Part shown: one piece after another, positions 16,807 to 24,794 of the stretch
How positions within the stretch are numbered: position 1 is the first letter of the stretch
How the letters are laid out: each line of letters begins with the position of its first letter
NCBI GenBank assembly: GCA_040414485.1
Contig: JBEDUK010000096.1
Location: 1-64,000, forward strand
Source of the DNA: JBEDUK01 sp040414485
GTDB taxonomy: Bacteria; Actinomycetota; UBA4738
Direction: 5' to 3'
Length of the DNA stretch: 64,000 nucleotides
Notes under the pieces: generated by a model
What the model was told of the DNA's origin: nothing
Seen by the model: the letters and a program-made list of their open reading frames with translations, nothing else
The model's database searches: none
Made by a program: the position numbers and the translations under genes

Positions 16807-17364
16807 TCAGGCGAAGGGTTCGAAACCAGCCTGCACGAGCAGCGCTCGCGCCTCCTGCTCCGGCATCCCGCGCTCGGTCAGCTCGCGGTAGAGCCGGACG
16901 GGCCCGAGGGAGCGTCCGCATGCGGGGCAGAAGGTGAAGGCGGGATCGAGCGCGCCGTCGCACCAGGGGCAGACGGTGAGCTCGATGCGATTCGCCGGAT
17001 CCAGACCGGCGTCGGCGAGTGCGTCGACGTAGCCCTTCCCATAGTCCCAGACGACGTATTCGTCCTCCCGCGGCTCGAACGCCGGCTCGTGCATGCGGGG
17101 CTCGCCGGTCTCGAGCATGTGCTCAAGGTTCTCCTTCAGCAGATCCCAGCCGTAGTAGTGGTTCTCGCCGCAGTCGGCGCAGGCAATCACGACGCCCTTG
17201 GCGCCCTGCGGCGAGAAGACCTCCTTCATGGCGTCGAGATCGTCCAGGTCCGCTTCGACGCTGTCGCGCTCGTCGGCCGAGAGCGGCTGCGCGAACTCCT
17301 CGTCGGCCTCGAACGGCTCCTCGGGCTCGTCGGGTTCCTGCTGCTCCATCGGCTCGTCGCCCAC
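16807..17364 (-). CDS. DUF5319 family protein with C-terminal zinc ribbon
   Basis: A 185-residue protein. After an acidic start it shows the DUF5319 core: ERDSVEADLDDLDAMKEVF, GVVIACADCGENHYYGWDLL (about 58-77) and EYVVWDYGKGYVDAL. This core resembles small mycobacterial DUF5319 proteins encoded near sigma factor genes. A C-terminal extension carries a second site of two CxxC pairs (CPWC and CPAC, about 132-154), typical of a zinc ribbon, which I do not expect in the standard family. It lies four bases after the PIG-L gene, so they are co-transcribed. Function unknown; a regulatory metal protein is possible. Confidence 0.75.
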   Translation of the reverse strand: MGDEPMEQQEPDEPEEPFEADEEFAQPLSADERDSVEADLDDLDAMKEVFSPQGAKGVVIACADCGENHYYGWDLLKENLEHMLETGEPRMHEPAFEPREDEYVVWDYGKGYVDALADAGLDPANRIELTVCPWCDGALDPAFTFCPACGRSLGPVRLYRELTERGMPEQEARALLVQAGFEPFA

Positions 17365-17368
17365 GCGC

Positions 17369-18148
17369 CTACTGCTCCTCGGCCACGCTCTCGCCGGAGT
17401 GGTGGTCCTCGCCGGCCGCGCCTTCGGCCTCAGCCTCCTGCGGATCGTCCTTGAGCCGGAAGGTCCGGAAGGACTCGGCGAACGCCAGGCCGGCGGCCTC
17501 GCCGCGCTGACGCGCCCGCTCGCGGATGAACTCGTCGACCGGCCAGTCGCCGATCTGGCTCTTGTGGCACCGCAGCGCCTCGATCTTGAAGTCGATCGTC
17601 TCGGTGATGTCGACGAACGTGTCGACGTCCTGATCCCACGAGGGCATCCACATGTTCGGGATCTCGAACGGCTCGCAGCCCTCGTCGAGCAGCTCGGGGA
17701 ACTGCGGCCGCGTGGGCGCGTCCGGGTTCACGACCGCCAGGCACGCCAACCCGACGTTGCGGTGGTCGATGTGGTTGATGTACCGACGTTCGGAGTCCCA
17801 CATGCGGAGGGGGTCGGGCACGACGAACACGTCCGGCCTGAACCGGCGCACCTCCCGCGTGATGCCTCGCCGGATGTCGAGCGTGACCTCCACCGAGCCG
17901 TCCGGAACGCCCAGGAACGTGCACTCCTCGACGCCCAGGACCTCGCACGCGGCGAGTTGCTCGTCCTTGCGGAGCGCCGCCAGCTCGTCCCGGCGGGCTC
18001 CCGGCTCGTTCGATCCGGCAGAGCCGTCGGTAACGCACACGTAGCGGACGCGAACGCCCTCCCGGGTCCACTTGGCGACCGTGCCCGAGGAGCCGAACTC
18101 GGCGTCATCCGGGTGGGCGAAGACCACCAGCGCTCGTTCGAAATCCAT
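17369..18148 (-). CDS. PIG-L/LmbE family zinc deacetylase
   Basis: A 259-residue PIG-L family enzyme. Zinc ligands are in FAHPDDAEFG near the N-terminus and the later His in HIDHRNVG. The protein ends in an acidic, Glu-rich tail. The family removes acetyl from N-acetylglucosamine-type substrates; in actinobacteria it includes MshB and Mca of mycothiol metabolism and other thiol or glycan deacetylases. Nothing adjacent (no mshA, mshC or mshD) supports a mycothiol assignment. ATG 18148 is chosen because it begins right before the conserved motif and has TAGGCT seven bases upstream. It forms an operon with the DUF5319 gene. Confidence 0.85.
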   Translation of the reverse strand: MDFERALVVFAHPDDAEFGSSGTVAKWTREGVRVRYVCVTDGSAGSNEPGARRDELAALRKDEQLAACEVLGVEECTFLGVPDGSVEVTLDIRRGITREVRRFRPDVFVVPDPLRMWDSERRYINHIDHRNVGLACLAVVNPDAPTRPQFPELLDEGCEPFEIPNMWMPSWDQDVDTFVDITETIDFKIEALRCHKSQIGDWPVDEFIRERARQRGEAAGLAFAESFRTFRLKDDPQEAEAEGAAGEDHHSGESVAEEQ

Positions 18149-18155
18149 GCGGGCG

Positions 18156-18161
18156 AGCCTA
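18156..18161 (-). promoter_or_regulatory. -10 box of PIG-L gene, leaderless start
   Basis: Minus strand TAGGCT ends seven bases before ATG 18148, matching the spacing seen at glnB and the GNAT gene. Confidence 0.5.
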
Positions 18162-18208
18162 GTCGCAGCGCCGCCGAACGACGATGCGGCCACCGCCGCG
18201 GCGACCCG

Positions 18209-18544
18209 TCACGGCGCCGGTTCCGCGAAGTCCAGCGAACGCAGGAGGGCGTCGGTTCGATCCATGACGGCGGTCAGCCACGCGGCGTCCTGCGGACCGC
18301 GTTCGTCTGCGTTCGGATACATGAACAGGTTGAGGACCTCGCCGTCCCCGACCTGGATGCCCCGGCCGCCGAGGTACTCCGCGACGGCGAATTCCCAGGT
18401 GAACAGCGCCGTCCCATCCGCGTAGGCGTGCACCGAGATGGACATGAATCGGTTCGGCGTGGCGACGAAGTGGCGGGCCGCGCGACCCGGCCGTTCCGGG
18501 CTCAGCCGGAACCCGAACCGTTCGAGCGCCTCGTCGAAGTCCAC
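18209..18544 (-). CDS. Small conserved-looking protein of unknown function
   Basis: A 111-residue soluble protein beginning VDFDEALERFGFRLSPE and containing HAYADGTALFTWEFAVAEYL and VGDGEVLNLFMYPN. I do not recognise the family with confidence. The alternation of short strands and helices and the lack of membrane segments suggest a compact cytoplasmic alpha/beta protein. The GTG at 18544 is supported by a TATGCT box six bases upstream and by the 23-base gap to rmuC. It is on the same strand as rmuC and the PIG-L gene but may be transcribed on its own. Confidence 0.6.
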   Translation of the reverse strand: MDFDEALERFGFRLSPERPGRAARHFVATPNRFMSISVHAYADGTALFTWEFAVAEYLGGRGIQVGDGEVLNLFMYPNADERGPQDAAWLTAVMDRTDALLRSLDFAEPAP

Positions 18545-18550
18545 CGCCGA

Positions 18551-18556
18551 AGCATA
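18551..18556 (-). promoter_or_regulatory. -10 box, leaderless start of small unknown gene
   Basis: Minus strand TATGCT ends six bases before GTG 18544, in the short gap downstream of rmuC. Confidence 0.4.
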
Positions 18557-18567
18557 GCCAGGACCGG

Positions 18568-19647
18568 CTACGGGGCCGCGCGCGCATAGTCGTCTCCCGT
18601 GCCGCCGACACCGTCGTCGCCCGAGTCGACCAGGAGCAGCCCGGGGATCGACGGGTCGGGGTCCCGCGTCGCGGCCGCCGCGGACGGGCCGGACCTCTCG
18701 CCGGGCGCCCACCCGCTCGCCGGCCGCTCCGCAAGCTCCGCGCCTCGGGCGATCGTGGACCGCGCCTTCCCCACCTGCGTGCGGAGCTCCTCGGCGCCGT
18801 TCGACAGCATGGTCGCCGCACGCGCGAGCTTGTTCTCGACCGTGGCCTCCATGGCGTCCACCAACGCCGCCATGTCCGCCAGGCACGCCTGCGCGTCCAC
18901 GGCGCCCCCCAGCCGGCTCATGATCCCGTACAGGAACAGGGCGAACGGCAGAGCCTGGGAGTACGGGATCACGACCACGCCCAGCCGGTAGGCGTCGGCG
19001 TGCGCGCGGCGAAGGACGGCGTATGCGGCGTCCGGAACGGCCGCGACGGCGAGCGGTGCCGTGACGGACGGGTCCAGGTAGCCGGCCACCTCTCTCGCCC
19101 GGCGGAGGACCTCGCTCTCCACCGCCCGCGACAGCCGCTCGCGCTCGGCCTGGTCCGCGGCGGCCGCCAGCGCCTGGAGCTCCCGGTCCGCCGTCCACTT
19201 CGAATCCACCGCCAGCCTGCGTCCGTCGGGAAGGACGAGCCCGAACTCGACGACCCGGCCGTTCACGCGGAAGTCGGTGACGACCATGGTCGGTGGGAGA
19301 TCGGCCAACGCCTGGCGCAGGACGTTCTCGCCGGCCCGGCCCGAGCGCTGGCCGCCGGCCAGCACCGACGTCACGCGCTGCAGGGACGTCCACGCCTGGT
19401 CCTCGCGGGCCCGGCGTTCCCGCTCCCGGGCCTGCATCAGGTCGAGGGATTCGCGGAACGCCTGGATCTCACGCCGCACCTCCGCGGCGCCCGAGTCCCT
19501 GCCGGCCGAGGAGTCGGCCAGCCGGCGCACCTCGGCGGCCGTGGACGTCATGCCCGCCTCCAATGTGCGCTTCGCGTTCATCACGGCAAGCCACGCGCAG
19601 CCCGCCACCGCGAGCAGCGCCACGATCGCCACCGCCCAGAGGGCCAT
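18568..19647 (-). CDS. rmuC: RmuC family protein (DNA recombination, putative nuclease)
   Basis: A 359-residue RmuC-like protein. It has an N-terminal membrane anchor (MALWAVAIVALLAVAG), a coiled-coil stretch and a restriction-endonuclease-like domain with GRAGENVLRQAL, VEFGLVLPDGRRLAVDSKW (the D...DSK metal-binding core) and LPFALFLYG. RmuC limits recombination at inverted repeats in E. coli and is thought to be a nuclease. I chose ATG 19647 because GGAAGGA lies about seven bases upstream; an in-frame ATG at 19698 would lie at the predicted transcription start. The C-terminal 60 residues are low-complexity. Confidence 0.82.
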   Translation of the reverse strand: MALWAVAIVALLAVAGCAWLAVMNAKRTLEAGMTSTAAEVRRLADSSAGRDSGAAEVRREIQAFRESLDLMQARERERRAREDQAWTSLQRVTSVLAGGQRSGRAGENVLRQALADLPPTMVVTDFRVNGRVVEFGLVLPDGRRLAVDSKWTADRELQALAAAADQAERERLSRAVESEVLRRAREVAGYLDPSVTAPLAVAAVPDAAYAVLRRAHADAYRLGVVVIPYSQALPFALFLYGIMSRLGGAVDAQACLADMAALVDAMEATVENKLARAATMLSNGAEELRTQVGKARSTIARGAELAERPASGWAPGERSGPSAAAATRDPDPSIPGLLLVDSGDDGVGGTGDDYARAAP

Positions 19648-19702
19648 CGGCACCGTCCTTCCATCCGACGACTCGATCGCATGTTCGATCCAGTACATGC
19701 GA

Positions 19703-19729
19703 ACGGTATCGACCGGGTCTGACAGTCAA
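19703..19729 (-). promoter_or_regulatory. Candidate rmuC promoter
   Basis: Minus strand TTGACT (19729-19724), 15 bases, TACCGT (19708-19703). The spacer is short but both boxes are good. The predicted start near 19696 gives a leader of about 50 bases containing GGAAGGA before ATG 19647. Confidence 0.4.
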
Positions 19730-19766
19730 GGACCCGGATGCTGCGTTCGATGCGCCGCTGGAGTTG

Positions 19767-20801
19767 CTAGGCCGATGGCCCGCCCCCGTCACCCGCCGCC
19801 GCGGCCGATGCCGCCCGGCGTTTGACGGCGAGCGTGGAGATCGCCTGCATGACGGCGCGGTTCGCGTTCTGCGCGGCGAGTTCCGAAGAGTCGTACGGAG
19901 GACACACCTCGACGACATCCATCGCGACCACGTTCGTCCGCTCGACGATGCGCCGAATGGTCCACAGGAGGTCTCCCGGAGTCATGCCGCCGGGCTCGGG
20001 ATTCGTCGCCCCCGGCGCGAATCCCGGATCCAGCACGTCGATGTCGAGCGAAATGTAGATGAGCTCCGGCCCGTCAAGCGCCTGATCGATCGCCTCCTCG
20101 ATGACGGCCTCCGTCCCGAGCGTCCGGACCCTGCTCATCAGATGCCACCGCATCCCCTGGGTCCGCATCCAGTCGAAGATCTCCTTCGGCGGCCAGTACC
20201 CGCGGAGACCGATCTGGACGAAGTTCTTGCCGGGCACGGCGCCCGATTCGATCAGCCGCCTCATCGGCGTTCCATGCGACCAGAGATTCCCGAACATCTC
20301 CGGAACCGTGTCCGCATGGGCATCGAAGTGGATGATGCCGAGCCTCCCGTGGCCGACGACGTCGGCAACTGCCTTCGCGCTCGGATACGTGATCGAGTGC
20401 TCACCACCGAGCACCACCGGGAAGATGCCGCGCGACGCCACCTCCGTGACGCGCTGCCAGATCGCGCGCTCGGCCTCCTCGGACATGCCGGGCGGGCAGA
20501 CGGCGTCGCCGTAGTCGATGACGCGCAGCTCCTCGAACGGAGCGACCTCCAGGTCAAGGTGATAGAAGGGGTACGTCCAGTTCGCCGTCCTGATGGACCG
20601 GGGACCAAGCCGGGTCCCAGCGCGCCATGAGGTGGTCGAATCCCACGGCGCGCCGACGATCGCCACGTCGGGGTGCAGGGCATCGAGCTCCTCGGGTTCG
20701 AACGCCGCCACCGTCTTCATGAACGTGGTCGGCCCCATGTAGGAAGGCCCGTCCATCTGCAGGGCGCGGTTCGGCGAGATCCAGTTCTGATCAGAGAACA
20801 C
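19767..20801 (-). CDS. Ureohydrolase (agmatinase/guanidino-acid hydrolase family)
   Basis: A 344-residue member of the arginase/agmatinase superfamily with all dinuclear-metal ligands: GGEHS (His135), DAHAD (Asp160, His162, Asp164) and SLDIDVLDP (Asp253, Asp255). The enzyme hydrolyses a guanidinium group to urea plus an amine. Agmatine, guanidinobutyrate and related substrates are all possible, and the specificity loop cannot be read by eye. GTG 20801 has a perfect AAGGAGGT ribosome site that lies within the end of the upstream AsnC-type gene (11-base overlap), so the two are coupled. With the APC permease at the head of the operon this suggests uptake and breakdown of a guanidino or polyamine compound for nitrogen. 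Confidence 0.88.
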   Translation of the reverse strand: MFSDQNWISPNRALQMDGPSYMGPTTFMKTVAAFEPEELDALHPDVAIVGAPWDSTTSWRAGTRLGPRSIRTANWTYPFYHLDLEVAPFEELRVIDYGDAVCPPGMSEEAERAIWQRVTEVASRGIFPVVLGGEHSITYPSAKAVADVVGHGRLGIIHFDAHADTVPEMFGNLWSHGTPMRRLIESGAVPGKNFVQIGLRGYWPPKEIFDWMRTQGMRWHLMSRVRTLGTEAVIEEAIDQALDGPELIYISLDIDVLDPGFAPGATNPEPGGMTPGDLLWTIRRIVERTNVVAMDVVEVCPPYDSSELAAQNANRAVMQAISTLAVKRRAASAAAAGDGGGPSA

Positions 20802-21861
20802 TGCGACCTCCTTCGTCAGACGTGCCACCGTTGAACAAAGCGTCGCCACGAGGCGCACGTTCCGCCGCGCTGCGCGCCGCCCCCCACGCACCGGCCGTGC
20901 TGCGGAACAGCAGCCGAAGATGCAGGAACGTCTCGACACGGTCGATCCCGCGGATGGCGCCGATCGCGCCGTCCAGCACATCGATCAGCTGAGCACGGTT
21001 GAGGCATACGACCTCCGCCATCAAGTCGTACCGGCCCGTCGTCAGGACGACGTAATCGATGCCCCGTACCGCCCCGAGCTGCGCGCACACGTCGACCGCC
21101 ATGGCGCCTTCGGCCAGCCGGATCCCGAGCCACGCCATCGCGCGCAACCCCAGCACCAGCGGGTTGCCGACCGCCATCACGCGGACCAGGTTCGCCTCGG
21201 TCAGCCTGCGGTAGCGCTTGGAGAGCAGGCGTTCGGAGACGGCAAGGCGCCGCGCCAGCGGGCGGAATGCGACCCGCCCGTCGCGCTGGAGCTCGCGGAT
21301 CAGCTCGCGATCGAGCGGGCCCAGATCCGGCTCCCCCGCCGGGCCTGCGACACCGACCGGGGACGCATCATCCAGCGTCCATTGGAACTGTTGATGAACG
21401 AGCCCGAGGTAGACGAACGATTCCGTGCATCGAACGCCGGCGATGGCGCGGAGCTCGTTCACGACGCGATGCAGATCAGATGGAGACCGGCAGGCCACCT
21501 CCGCCATGACCCCGAACCCGCCGGTCGTTTGGACCACGTAGTCGACCTGTGGGATCGTCACCACCTGCTCGGCGACCGCCGAGGCGGCCCCCGGCCGGAC
21601 GCCGATCCCGATCCATGCCATCCATTCCAGCCCGAGGACGCGGGGATCCGCGACGGCGGTGATCGAGAAGACGTCCTCGTCGAGCAGGCGCTTGACCCGG
21701 CGGCGAACGAGGGCCTCGGAGCATCCGATGCGTTCCGCCAGGGTCGTGAAGGGAATCCGTCCGTCGGCCTGCAGCTCGCGGAAGATCGCGCGATCGATCC
21801 AGTCGACGAACGGACCGTCCGGCTCTGGCGGATCTTCCTGATGAACCAGGGCGCCGATCAT
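20791..21861 (-). CDS. Double-length Lrp/AsnC family regulator (two HTH plus two ligand domains)
   Basis: A 356-residue protein, more than twice the usual 150 residues of Lrp/AsnC. The first half has an AsnC helix-turn-helix (IDRAIFRELQADGRIPFTTL, then RIGCSEALVRRRVKRLLDE) and a ligand-sensing half (about 80-160, YVVQTTGGFGVMAEV). The second half repeats the layout from about residue 188 (LDRELIRELQRDGRVAFRPL, SERLLSKRYRRL) with YVVLTTGRYDLMAEV. So one chain mimics an AsnC dimer. It sits in an operon with an APC permease, a phosphoesterase and a ureohydrolase and probably senses their substrate. ATG 21861 follows GAAGGTGA, 14 bases after the phosphoesterase stop. Confidence 0.85.
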   Translation of the reverse strand: MIGALVHQEDPPEPDGPFVDWIDRAIFRELQADGRIPFTTLAERIGCSEALVRRRVKRLLDEDVFSITAVADPRVLGLEWMAWIGIGVRPGAASAVAEQVVTIPQVDYVVQTTGGFGVMAEVACRSPSDLHRVVNELRAIAGVRCTESFVYLGLVHQQFQWTLDDASPVGVAGPAGEPDLGPLDRELIRELQRDGRVAFRPLARRLAVSERLLSKRYRRLTEANLVRVMAVGNPLVLGLRAMAWLGIRLAEGAMAVDVCAQLGAVRGIDYVVLTTGRYDLMAEVVCLNRAQLIDVLDGAIGAIRGIDRVETFLHLRLLFRSTAGAWGAARSAAERAPRGDALFNGGTSDEGGRSVL

Positions 21862-21874
21862 CGTCCGGTCACCT

Positions 21875-22861
21875 TCATGCGGACAGCAGTTGCGCGCCAC
21901 GGATGCGGCCGGGGCCCTCGAGGTCAACCACCGTGGAACGCAGGACCCCCTCTCCGTACTCGCTCCCGGGGTTGATCGAGGTCGTGACGCCGATCCGCCG
22001 GATTCCGGGCGACTCGTGGATGTGGCCGTGCAGCGAGAGGACCGGGCCGAACTCCTCGATCGCCCGCCGCACCGCCTTCGAGCCGACGGGCGCATCCTCG
22101 CCCACGATCGGCTTCGGCGGATCGACGGACTCGTCGAGCTTCGGCGCGGTGTCGAGACCCGAGCCGTAGGGAGGAACGTGCAGGTTGAACACGGCGGACG
22201 GAGGATCCCGGAGACCCTGTGCCACCCCGTCGATCAGCGCCCACAGATCCTCTTCGGGAATGTCACGGGGGCACCGCCACGGCGTCACGTTCCCGTAGCC
22301 GGTGGAGAGCATCTCGATCCCCGGCGCGAGCTCGACGATCCTGCTCTCCGCATTGACCGCATACTCGGCCCGGTCGAGCACCCCTTCGATCGACATGTAG
22401 TCGTCATTGCCTCCGGTCACGTACAGAGGGACGCCGAGCGGCTCGAGTCGATCGGCGGCTCGTGCCATCCACTCGCCCACCTGCTGCTGGCAGGCGCGCT
22501 CGAACCGAGCATCCACCTCGCCGGGCTCCTCCTCCATGCGGTGGTACTCGGCTTCGGTCACCCGCAGCGGGTACTGCCCCAGATCCTTGATGCGCCGCAT
22601 CAGTGCGTCGACATCGGCTTCCGAACGTGCGACCTCGCGTCGGCCGAGCACGGTCGAGGCGAACCCGTCGGGCGTCTCCACAACCGGCACGAGCCGCTTG
22701 CCCGTCAAGTCGCCGCCCATGATCGCGATGTCGGCCTCGTACACACTCACGGCGTTCAGGAACTTGCGGAAGACGATCTCCGAGCCGTGCAGGTCCGTGG
22801 CGAAGAACACTCGCGTGCGGCCAGCCTGGCCAGCAGCCTTGCGCTTCTTCCCAAACGGCAT
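21875..22861 (-). CDS. Calcineurin-like metallophosphoesterase
   Basis: A 328-residue protein with the metallophosphoesterase motif set: FATDLHG (about 19-25), GGDLTG, GGNDD and LHGHIHES near the C-terminus. Asp, Asn and His residues for a two-metal centre are all present. A phosphomonoesterase or phosphodiesterase activity is expected; the substrate is unknown. It lies between the APC permease and the AsnC regulator with short gaps, so it is part of the same transcript. A phosphoesterase is not an obvious step in guanidino breakdown, which makes its presence in this operon notable. Confidence 0.82.
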   Translation of the reverse strand: MPFGKKRKAAGQAGRTRVFFATDLHGSEIVFRKFLNAVSVYEADIAIMGGDLTGKRLVPVVETPDGFASTVLGRREVARSEADVDALMRRIKDLGQYPLRVTEAEYHRMEEEPGEVDARFERACQQQVGEWMARAADRLEPLGVPLYVTGGNDDYMSIEGVLDRAEYAVNAESRIVELAPGIEMLSTGYGNVTPWRCPRDIPEEDLWALIDGVAQGLRDPPSAVFNLHVPPYGSGLDTAPKLDESVDPPKPIVGEDAPVGSKAVRRAIEEFGPVLSLHGHIHESPGIRRIGVTTSINPGSEYGEGVLRSTVVDLEGPGRIRGAQLLSA

Positions 22862-22900
22862 CGGCTCGTCCTCTCCGTGACCGGATGAGCGGCGAGAGGC

Positions 22901-24514
22901 CTACTCGGGCGGGACCTGCCGGAACGCAAGCGAGGTGTCGACACCCTCCTTGCGGACGTACAGGCGCATGGCGATGTACACGATGAGGCCGGTCAAGAAC
23001 GCACCGCCGATCGCGACGTGAGCGGCGGTCGATGTCAATCCGAGCGCGGGGTCCGTCAGCGCGACCCATACCAGCAGTCCGGTCAGGATGGTGCCCGCGG
23101 CGCCGACCAGCGTCAGCGCCGGAACGCGGCCCACCCGGTACTTGGCCGCGGGGGCCGAGGCGAATATCTCCGGCGACCGGTACGGGAAGACGACGGCGCC
23201 CAGGCAGGTGACGCCCACCACGATCACGCTCGTGATGGCGCCCCCGACGAGGATCACCGTCTCCCAGTCCGGGCGGTAGCTGAACGCCGCGGCCACGCCG
23301 AGCGCGCACACGCTCCAGATGGTCGCCGCCTTGACGGGCGTGTGGAACCGGTCGGAGACGTCGGCGAAGAGTTTCGGCAGCGAACGGTCGAGTCCCATCG
23401 CCATCATGACGCGCGCCGAGTTGACGAACACCACGTTGGCGATGCCGAAGCCGCCGGTGATGAACCCGATGGACGTCAGCACCGTCAACCAGACGTTGCT
23501 CGTGAGCATCGCGAAGAACACGCTCACGTTCGGCACGTACGCCGGCGCGATCCCACCGCTGCCGTACGCCCATGCGTACTGGTTCAGGAAGCCGTTTCCT
23601 GCCACGGCGGTGAGCAGGAAGAAGGGGATCGCCAACAGGATGATCGCGACCAGCACGCCGGACGTCAGGAACGCGGAGAACAGACGCCAGAGGCTGCGCG
23701 CCCCCTTGACCTCACCCAGGAGCCCCTGCGCCGAGTACATGGTGTATGGCACGTACGCTGCCAGGACCGCCACCCAGATCATGGTGTGCGGGATGTTCAA
23801 GCCGAACGCGTGATAGCCGGCCTTCTGAGCGGCTGCCTGCACGCTCGCCGTGGTGATGGCGCCGTTGTGGTACGCGGCGAACTTCGCCGCGAAATCGGTC
23901 CCGAGGTTCACCAGCAGCAGGATGATGATCGTCACGGTCGAGATCAGGATCCCGGGCACCAGCACGTAGCGTTGAACCGCGCGATACACGCGCAGGCCGA
24001 ACACCGTGAGCACCCAGCAACCGACGATCACGATTGCCGCCACGACGAACGTGCCGTTCTTGCTGACCAACCAGGTGACCAGCCCGTCGGCGCCGGCCGC
24101 GGCCGCGATCGGAACGAGTCCGAACGTGGAGACGACGTACGCCCCCGCCGCAGGAAACGCGAGCCAGAACAACAGCTGACAGGCCCACGGGACCGTGAAG
24201 CCCACCACGGGATGGATCGATCTGCTCTCGTAGAGGTAGTCGCCACCGGCGCGCGGCATGGCGGACCCCAGCGCCGCGTAGACGAAGTAGATGATCATGC
24301 CGTACAGGAGCGTGAACACGAGCATGAGCGGGATGTTGATCCCCGGCGAGACGAACTGCGGCGTCGGGAACAGGAAGACGAAGGCGAACAGGCCCCCGGC
24401 TGCCAGGACCCCGTACCAAGCCGTATCCGCGAATCCGAGCTCGCGGACGAGACCCGACGATGCTCGGGTGAAGAGCTTGATCTGCCCAACGGAAGACGTG
24501 CTTGCCGCGCTCAT
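22901..24514 (-). CDS. APC-superfamily amino acid/polyamine permease
   Basis: A 537-residue integral membrane protein with about 12 helices. The first helix region contains an unwound glycine-rich segment (TAWYGVLAAGGLFAF) and is followed by SAMPRAGGDYLYESR, the conserved APC loop after helix 2. It should import an amino acid, polyamine or related amine with protons or by exchange. It heads the operon permease, phosphoesterase, AsnC regulator, ureohydrolase, so agmatine, guanidinobutyrate or arginine-type compounds are candidate substrates (inference). ATG 24514 has a GAGGAGG ribosome site. The upstream gap contains a long dyad, described separately. Confidence 0.87.
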   Translation of the reverse strand: MSAASTSSVGQIKLFTRASSGLVRELGFADTAWYGVLAAGGLFAFVFLFPTPQFVSPGINIPLMLVFTLLYGMIIYFVYAALGSAMPRAGGDYLYESRSIHPVVGFTVPWACQLLFWLAFPAAGAYVVSTFGLVPIAAAAGADGLVTWLVSKNGTFVVAAIVIVGCWVLTVFGLRVYRAVQRYVLVPGILISTVTIIILLLVNLGTDFAAKFAAYHNGAITTASVQAAAQKAGYHAFGLNIPHTMIWVAVLAAYVPYTMYSAQGLLGEVKGARSLWRLFSAFLTSGVLVAIILLAIPFFLLTAVAGNGFLNQYAWAYGSGGIAPAYVPNVSVFFAMLTSNVWLTVLTSIGFITGGFGIANVVFVNSARVMMAMGLDRSLPKLFADVSDRFHTPVKAATIWSVCALGVAAAFSYRPDWETVILVGGAITSVIVVGVTCLGAVVFPYRSPEIFASAPAAKYRVGRVPALTLVGAAGTILTGLLVWVALTDPALGLTSTAAHVAIGGAFLTGLIVYIAMRLYVRKEGVDTSLAFRQVPPE

Positions 24515-24574
24515 GGGCTCCTCCTCGTCTTCGAGCTCATTTCATGCCGGTCACGCCTAACCCTTCGTGCGAAT

Positions 24575-24619
24575 CGCGTCACTCAACTCGCGCATGTAAG
24601 CATGATTCGTTGTGACGCG
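24575..24619. promoter_or_regulatory. Inverted repeat upstream of APC operon, candidate operator
   Basis: CGCGTCAC (24575-24582) is repeated as its exact reverse complement GTGACGCG (24612-24619), 29 bases apart. Looser symmetry (GAAT on the outside of both arms) extends the match. It lies 60-105 bases upstream of the permease start in the 280-base gap to the SGNH gene. A widely spaced dyad would suit a regulator with two DNA-binding units, such as the double AsnC protein of this operon. No other gene or RNA was seen in this gap. Confidence 0.4.
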
Positions 24620-24794
24620 CCAATTCCGCGACGGCATGATGCTGCACGCGCCGCTTCTGTGCGGCATCACGTCACAGCCCTCCCTGGGCATCAGATCGCG
24701 CGTGATCGACGACCGCCTGCAGCGCCGTATCGTTGGCCGGTCCCTTGCCGGGCGAGGGGCTCGTGGGGCGCGCGGATCGAAGGACCGAGGGCAC

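Noticed and set aside
17369..18148. Assignment of the PIG-L deacetylase as MshB or Mca of mycothiol metabolism
   Set aside because: The family fits but no other mycothiol gene is adjacent and the specificity residues cannot be judged by eye, so only the family is given.
22404..23573. Minus-strand frame of 389 codons overlapping the phosphoesterase and permease
   Set aside because: It is a shifted frame of both genes, very rich in Arg and Gly, without domain motifs.
24515..24794. Possible guanidine riboswitch before the APC/ureohydrolase operon
   Set aside because: I looked for conserved guanidine-riboswitch features because of the operon content and saw none. Only the widely spaced dyad stands out.
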